Below, piece by piece: positions 58,418-64,000 of a stretch of DNA of 64,000 bases (its first letter is position 1; each line of letters starts with the position of its first letter). The stretch spans positions 1,302,001 through 1,366,000 of the forward strand of contig JANATG010000006.1 in the NCBI GenBank assembly GCA_029449235.1. The letters are read 5' to 3'. A program made the position numbers and the translations under genes. Below the pieces are notes generated by a model. It saw only the letters and a list, made by a program, of their open reading frames with translations, did not search any database and was not told where the DNA came from. Origin of the DNA: Linnemannia schmuckeri (lineage: Eukaryota > Mortierellomycota > Mortierellomycetes > Mortierellales > Mortierellaceae).

Positions 58418-58935
58418 CGCAACAGTTTCTTCAGCTTCTTTGTTTTTAATTAATTCTCTTTTTCTGTCTTTTGTTTATTGCATTTTCTTTATTTTCTTTT
58501 TATTACCAGCATTCACAGTTTCTCCATTGCATTTTTCTTCCTTTCTCTACTTTGATACCCTCGCTTGTTTCAATGCTTCGCGGTTCTTTTTGCTTCTCGT
58601 TTTGCAACTTTCAGCACTCTTCAAAAAAAAACTCGCCCGTCCCCTTTCTTCTGCGTCTTTTGTCGTTCTCTCCTTCTTTTTCGCTGTTCTGATTTTCTTC
58701 TTCTTTCGCCTGTCTTTCCCTGCGTCTGTTTATCATTTTTCGCCTTCGTTTTTTTCACTTTTCGCATACAAAAGTTGTACTTTATTATCAATCATTGCAG
58801 CATCTAAAAACTAGTAAAAAAAAAAATCTGAGAATGTCTACTGTGACTGTTGCAGGCCTGAATTTAATCCACCGCGGTGATGCATGAGTAAATAGGAGTT
58901 GACTCATCTCTCCTTTTCTTCTTACTTTCTACCGA
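58418..58935. other. Intergenic region
   Basis: A strongly T/C-rich stretch of 518 nt with no gene; 3' UTR of SET2 and leader of the reductase gene. Confidence 0.5.
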
Positions 58936-60624
58936 ATGAGCAACTCGGCTGTGGCGAAATGGCTCGAGGAGATTGCTGCCGCTAAGGCCAAGAAGGCCCA
59001 AGCCAAGGAACAGCAACAACAAAACCAGCAACAGCAGCAGCAGCAGCAAGAACAATTCACTACACCAACTGAGGGTCTTCAACAACAATCACAACAAATA
59101 GCAACAGCTCAATATGGGATCATCCCGTCCTACAACCTCCAAACCCGCAAGAAACAACTCTGTCTAGTTTTACCCCCAGAGCCACGTAAACCGGAGCCCG
59201 GAGAGTGCTGTGGGAATGATTGTGAGCCCTGTGTGAATACCATCTACTGGGAAGATCTGGTTGCTCATCGAGAGAGGTGTCGCAAGTTGCAGATGCAGTT
59301 TGAGGATGCATGCCGGGTTTTAGAGGATTCTGAGAATAGGGGACTTGAGAGCGGGAGTGGGGTAGGGGGTAGTGTTGGCAAGATGGAGGAAGGGGGAGAA
59401 GAGGAAAGGGGAGAAGAGGAAGGAGAGGGAGAAGAGTTGGAGGATAAGGTGGAGTTGAATATTCGATCGTACCGACCGTTCAAAGTTCTCCAGAAACGGT
59501 ACCTCTCCGAGAATACGCTTCTTGTTGTCTGCGACTTGCCGTACTACTCCTCCAGCAAGAAGAAAATGGATCCTCACATCATAATGTTTCATCTGCTGAT
59601 TCGGTTCCAACAACCGGATGGACAGTACCTGACAAAGGCGTTCACGCCCGTCGACATATCGCGTCTCCACAAGGCGACGTGGCGATCTGTTCAAGGACAG
59701 AGTAATACTAGTGGTGATCTGGGGGCGGTGGATGGACAGGGGTTTGAGGATCGAATGGCGTTCTTGGTCAAGCTTTACCCTTCCCCACACGCGACCTCTG
59801 ATATGTTCCGAGCTTTGGAGGTCTACACCGAGAGTGGTGGCATTGGCGGTGATGATGTTACCAATGGTGACAACAGCAGGAACAGGAAGGGAGTTTTGTT
59901 CCTCAGAGGACCTATTCAGACTGGTCGGGACCGTCAAAGGAACCAGCAACAACAGATTAACAACCTGGCAACAGGACTGAGTCAGAGAAAGCGGATTGTT
60001 ATGATTGCAGCCGGGTCGGGGATCACCCCCATGTATCAAGTCTTACGCGCCCTTCACTCCCAGCAACACCATCAACAGCACCAATATACACCAGGAGTAG
60101 AACAGGAAGAACGGAAGAAGGAGGATGTACGGTTCTGGGAGGCGAACGAAGTGGATCTGGTTTATTGTAATCGGACAACGGAAGATATTTGGTTGCGCCA
60201 GGAGTTGCAGTCTATTGGGGTGTCCCGTACAGAGGAGGAGGGTGAAGGAGCGAAGGATCAGAAGAGTGAGGAGGGGATCTTGGAGAAGGCCGCTGAATTG
60301 TCGCTGTCATTGGTGAGACGGACGACGGTGCGCATCCAGCATGTCCTGTCGTCTGCCTCCACCTTCTCTTCCCCTTCTTCAGTCAAACAGGTACCTCCAA
60401 TACAAGGAGGGAGCCACCAGTTCCATACAGGACGTATTTCCCTCGACCTACTCCGTAATACCCTCCAGCAAGGCCAAGATTCCCATGATCATCTCCGTGA
60501 TAACAAGGAGCAGCTACAGATCCTGGTCTGTGGACCTCCGCTGTTTAACAAGGACGTCTCTGCCATGTTGACCTTGTTAAATTACCACGATTCTGATACT
60601 TGCGAGATACATATCCTTGAATAA
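58936..60624 (+). CDS. Cytochrome-b5-reductase-like oxidoreductase with N-terminal Cys motif
   Basis: A single exon of 562 aa. Residues 1-55 are Ala/Lys- then Gln-rich. Residues about 75-110 hold the oxidoreductase-like N-terminal motif PGECCGNDCEPCVNTIYWEDL. An acidic/Gly linker (about 140-175) precedes the FAD-binding barrel (about 180-330). The NAD-binding half has IVMIAAGSGITPMYQVLRAL (about 354-374), VDLVYCNRTTEDIW and the final LVCGPPLFNKDV (about 535). This architecture matches animal CYB5RL-type proteins, which carry the same N-terminal motif. It is predicted to transfer electrons from NAD(P)H via FAD to an unidentified acceptor. The flavin motif reads KAFTPVD rather than RxYTxxS. Long Gln/His/Glu insertions enlarge it beyond the usual 300-350 aa. 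Confidence 0.85.
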   Translation: MSNSAVAKWLEEIAAAKAKKAQAKEQQQQNQQQQQQQQEQFTTPTEGLQQQSQQIATAQYGIIPSYNLQTRKKQLCLVLPPEPRKPEPGECCGNDCEPCVNTIYWEDLVAHRERCRKLQMQFEDACRVLEDSENRGLESGSGVGGSVGKMEEGGEEERGEEEGEGEELEDKVELNIRSYRPFKVLQKRYLSENTLLVVCDLPYYSSSKKKMDPHIIMFHLLIRFQQPDGQYLTKAFTPVDISRLHKATWRSVQGQSNTSGDLGAVDGQGFEDRMAFLVKLYPSPHATSDMFRALEVYTESGGIGGDDVTNGDNSRNRKGVLFLRGPIQTGRDRQRNQQQQINNLATGLSQRKRIVMIAAGSGITPMYQVLRALHSQQHHQQHQYTPGVEQEERKKEDVRFWEANEVDLVYCNRTTEDIWLRQELQSIGVSRTEEEGEGAKDQKSEEGILEKAAELSLSLVRRTTVRIQHVLSSASTFSSPSSVKQVPPIQGGSHQFHTGRISLDLLRNTLQQGQDSHDHLRDNKEQLQILVCGPPLFNKDVSAMLTLLNYHDSDTCEIHILE

Positions 60625-60943
60625 AACCTAGACACCTTTTTTTTTTTCGACGATGATTGAGGGTGGGTATACAATTGTTGTTTTATGGGTTGTTTGTTTT
60701 TCTAAAGGTTACTTTAAACGACGGAGATAGGTGGAGGGGGACATGGGTGTGTTGGAACAAGAGGGGATGCAAAGAGTGTATGTTGTATGATACATGAAAG
60801 ACTGGACGAACAAAAAAAAAGATCAATAAATGCTGGAAGAAAAAAGAAACAAAAAACTATGATACAATGATATGCGGTGCAAAAAATAACTGGACAAAAA
60901 AAAAAGAAGGGAAAACATAAATGTGGATCTAGGCTTTTCACTT
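60625..60943. other. Convergent 3' intergenic region
   Basis: 319 nt between convergent stops; AT-rich 3' UTR sequence only, with a possible AATAAA on the + strand at 60824. Confidence 0.5.
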
Positions 60944-63214
60944 TTACGTCTGGTGAGTGTAGTAAGAATGATCATTCTGGACAGCGGCGTTCTCGTCCCA
61001 GGGCCGCTTCTCTTCGGGAGGAGACAACAAGCTGCCAGCCTGCTGCTGCTGCTTCAAGGCCAAAGCCTGCGCTTGCGCCTGCGCCTGAATCTGAGCCGTG
61101 GCCTGGATCTGGGCTTGCAACTGGGCCTGGAACTGCAATTGCTGCTGTTGCATGGCCATCATGACCATGGTCTGAGATTGCTGGAATTGCTGCTGTTGCT
61201 GTTGCTGGAGCTGGAGGGGAAGAGAGAGGGAAGGAACCATCTGGCGGTCTCGGAACTGGAGCAACGAGTTGCCGACCCTCTGGAGCTCATCAACCTTGAC
61301 GTTCAGCTCAAACTTGGAGGTGAACAAAAACTCGAGTTCGAGCTGGTTTAGTTCAGGAAGGGCAAGACCTCCAACCTATTTCAGCAGAAATGATGTATAA
61401 GGAAAGAGATGGAGGAGGGTTAGAATACCTGCTTTGTCGTGGCGGTTATAGAAAAACAGCAATTGGATAGATGGAAGAGGCGATGGAGCTGGATGTGAAA
61501 AGTAAAAGACAGACAGTAAAAAAAACGCGGGGGAGTAGTTTTGGGGGTTGCTTCGAGATAAGGATAGCACACAAGGGAAGAGTGGATGAATGAACAAGGG
61601 GGTAAAGAGATGAGAACCGTTGCGTTGCTTTTGTTCTTGTGGAAAAAGGTAACGAGAGAACAGTGCATTTCTTTTTGCTTCGTCCCCGCGTAAAACGTAT
61701 GGGTACGATAAGATTAGATATGGAAAGGGGAAATGAAAGAAACCAATATTTGTGCTTTGCTCTTGTACTCCCAACGAAAGAAGGATGTGTCTTAATCGAC
61801 TGCAGAGAAGAAGTGAAGGAGAGAACGTGCATTGACAATGCTCTCTGGTTCACTCCTTTGGTTGGTTGGGGGAGGGGGGAGGGAAGGGAGGATGCGTGTG
61901 TTTGTGCATGCGTGCGTCGGTATGGCCAGATAGGGCGTTCAGAAATAAAGGAAAAAGAGAGGTAGGGTAAAGTGGATGAGATTATACGGATTATCGTCTT
62001 TTTTTTTTTCTTACCTTGGCGTAACGGGCATTGGAATAAAAGAGGTCTGAAGTGAACTTTGCAGCAATCATCAAGGAGGTAATCAACAGGCGATGGATGT
62101 TGAAGCTGTTGATACGGAAGCCATTGCCTGTTGCAGGCTGGACTGGCTCTGGGACAGGCAATGTTACAGTAGCCAAGGGAGGGGAGGGCATGCTGCTGGA
62201 GAGAGAAGCAGCCTCGTACTTAGACCTCTTGTTGTCGGTTGTTGTAGTCGTCTCGGCCTCCACTTCCCTGCCACGTTTTTGGATCATTGGAAGACTGCTG
62301 TCGGAGTTGTTGCTCGTGCAAGGGGTGGTAGTCGAATTGCATGTAGTCCTTGTCGTGGTAGTGCTATTGTTGGAAGAAGACAGACGGGGAGCGGATGACG
62401 GAGATGCGGAAAGGGATGATGCCAAGTTGCAGGACATTTCAGGGTCCTTTGCTCCTCGAGAGCTGTCGCTGTTGCTGTTGTTGTTGTTCTTCGCACCCAC
62501 GGGCACAAAAGAAGACGATTGAGAGGGTGATCCTGATACTGGGACAGGTCCTGGTGCAGAGTACAAGGCATTGGATTGGCCAGTCGTAGTTGTGTTACTG
62601 CTGCAGGTGGTTGAGGTAGAGGGAGTAGTCAAGAGACCACTCTGGTGCATCTGCATCCCCTCCAATCCTCCAATCCGATCCAGAAACACCAACACGTTCA
62701 GGAGGACCTCATTGGTGAAAGGGATGTACTGCAGGATCCGGGTCAAGTAGGCCTCGATGGAGATGCGGGGCACTGCCCGTGAGTGGAAGAGGGTGATGGG
62801 ATCCCTCAAGGGGTTGTAGTAGCTGTCGTTCTTGTGCACCAACTTTGAGAGGAGGCAAGAGACAATCAGGAGCGTATCCTTGACGGGGTGGTTGATCACA
62901 TCAAAAGTTGGAGTAGTGCTATTATTGTTGTTGAGGACAGCCATGTTGCAAGAAGAAGTGGCAGTGGTTGAAGAGAGGGCTGAGGATGGAAGTGGTGAGA
63001 ATGAGGCTGTGTTGTTGTTTTGGTTGTTGGTATTCTGGGAATGCTGTGGCGTCGTTGGTGGAGTCGTTTCCGAAGAGGAAGAAGAAGGCTTTGAGGAGAT
63101 GATGGTGGTGGGGATGGGGATGGGAAGGGTGCTGGTTGGAGAGGTGGAGGGAGGGGTGTGGTAAGAGGAGGAGTGGGATGGTTGGTGTTGATATGAACCG
63201 CAGTGTTGCTGCAT
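60944..63214 (-). CDS. Pho80-type cyclin (PCL/PREG family) with long insertion
   Basis: Two exons (62015-63214, 60944-61375) encode 543 aa, phase 0. The cyclin box starts at about residue 107 (HPVKDTLLIVSCLLSKLVHKND) and continues ISIEAYLTRILQYIPFTNEVLLNVLVFLDRIGG. It is then interrupted by about 170 residues of Ser/Thr/Asn-rich sequence and resumes at about 362 with FRINSFNIHRLLITSLMIAAKFTSDLFYSNARYAKVGGL and ELNQLELEFLFTSKFEL. These blocks define Pho80-like cyclins, partners of Pho85-type CDKs in phosphate sensing and nutrient or cell-cycle signalling. The C-terminus (about 430-543) is Gln/Ala-rich. The 630-nt intron (61376-62014) lies exactly between AKV-type residues of the box, a common position. 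The N-terminus is Ser/Pro-rich. Confidence 0.9.
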
Positions 63215-64000
63215 TTGTGGAGAGAGTGTATGTGAAGGGAGGGAGAGGGGAATCGTTGGTCAAAAAGGATTTTAAGAAGGAAAGGAATGAATAAGAAGTG
63301 GAAGAGGGAAAAGGCGAAGGATATGAAGGTAAAGAGAGAGGGAAATGAAAGGCAAGCGAAGAGAAGAAGCGAAGGAGTGATATACAGAAAGAAAAAAGAC
63401 GCGGGTGGTATATGAATGCGAAAAAGATGGAAAAATGAAGAAAAGGTGGGGTGCGTGGACAAAAGCAAGACCTTTTTATGAAAAGCCGGTAAGGAAGTAG
63501 AGAAGAGAGAGATGAAGAGCGATGGTGTGTTTCCCTCGCACAACAAATGGACAAAAGGAATAGCTGGCTGGCTGCAGCAAGGAGGTCATTGAAGTACTTG
63601 GTGTCTTATCCTCTTTGTCTCATTCAATAGTGCAGTATTCAATTGATCAATCAAAGCCAAAGCCAGGGTCAGATCGATTCACGTTCTCGGTCCATGTCTT
63701 CTCTTTTTTTTTTTTTTTTTTTTTCCTTCTCAACGCACCTGCCAACACGCAAAAATATCCCTCACAAGTTACAACCCTCGACTTGCTATTTGTTGGTGCA
63801 TGTGCCGCCTGCCTGTTCTCTCTTCTCCAGTCACCTCACTCACCCACTCTCTGCACACAGAAATATACAAACAAATTGAGCATTTTTCTTTTATTTTCAT
63901 TACCCACCTTATCCACCACACTAATACCTTCTCCGTCCCCTTCGCTCGTTCTCTCATTTCTCTCCACCGAAAATCCCTTTTGGTCCATACACATACTCTC
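63215..64000. other. Upstream region of the cyclin gene, window end
   Basis: Purine-rich on the + strand next to the cyclin start (63215-63560), then a T-run (63702-63724) and CT-rich sequence to the edge that may lead into another + strand gene outside the window. No gene is supported inside. Confidence 0.5.

Overview
This window is nuclear DNA of an intron-rich fungus, most likely an early-diverging Mucoromycota and probably Mortierellomycotina. The evidence is mostly short (about 100 nt) GT-AG introns, fungal orthologues such as Set2, Slm1-type F-BAR/PH, Hap3, Pho80-type cyclin and fungal kinesin-1, low-complexity Ser/Gln/Asn insertions, many long homopolymers, and a degenerate copy of a protein family that I recall as abundant in Mortierella. 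The placement to group is inference. I found no viral genes, rRNA, convincing tRNA or CRISPR array.

Layout. At 0.9-7.9 kb a large low-complexity protein (+) converges on a PhoD-like phosphatase (-). From 7.9 to 16.4 kb the DNA is gene-poor: one weak ORF and a badly decayed Stealth-family phosphotransferase pseudogene (-, about 11.0-13.8 kb). From 16.4 to 27.9 kb all genes are on +: a two-RRM Whi3/Scw1-type RNA-binding protein, a small secreted orphan, an Slm1-like TORC2/eisosome adaptor, an Nro1/Ett1-like protein and an ARMT1/DUF89 phosphatase. At 28.1-33.5 kb (-) lies a full-length ABCC transporter in six exons, divergent from a TMEM135 homologue (+, 34.5-36.7 kb). At 37.7-39.6 kb (-) is the most unusual locus: a broken coding region whose N-terminal half reads as an XPG/FEN1-like nuclease and whose C-terminal end reads as a TnpB/Fanzor-like zinc-finger and RuvC end. 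Next come conventional kinesin (-, ten exons), an APH-fold kinase (+), NF-YB/Hap3 (-), TRAPP subunit Trs33 (+), a cold-shock-domain protein (+), the H3K36 methyltransferase Set2 (+), an NAD(P)H/flavin reductase of the cytochrome-b5-reductase class (+) and a Pho80-type cyclin (-).

The genes do not form a pathway. They are typical eukaryotic singletons: signalling (Slm1, Pho80-type cyclin), trafficking and transport (kinesin, TRAPP, ABCC), gene expression (Set2, Hap3, RRM and CSD proteins, Nro1/Ett1) and metabolite or protein repair (DUF89, reductase). Exon joins were worked out by hand from splice consensus, reading phase and family conservation. For every multi-exon gene given as intact, except the first whose 5' end is unresolved, the exon lengths sum to a multiple of three.
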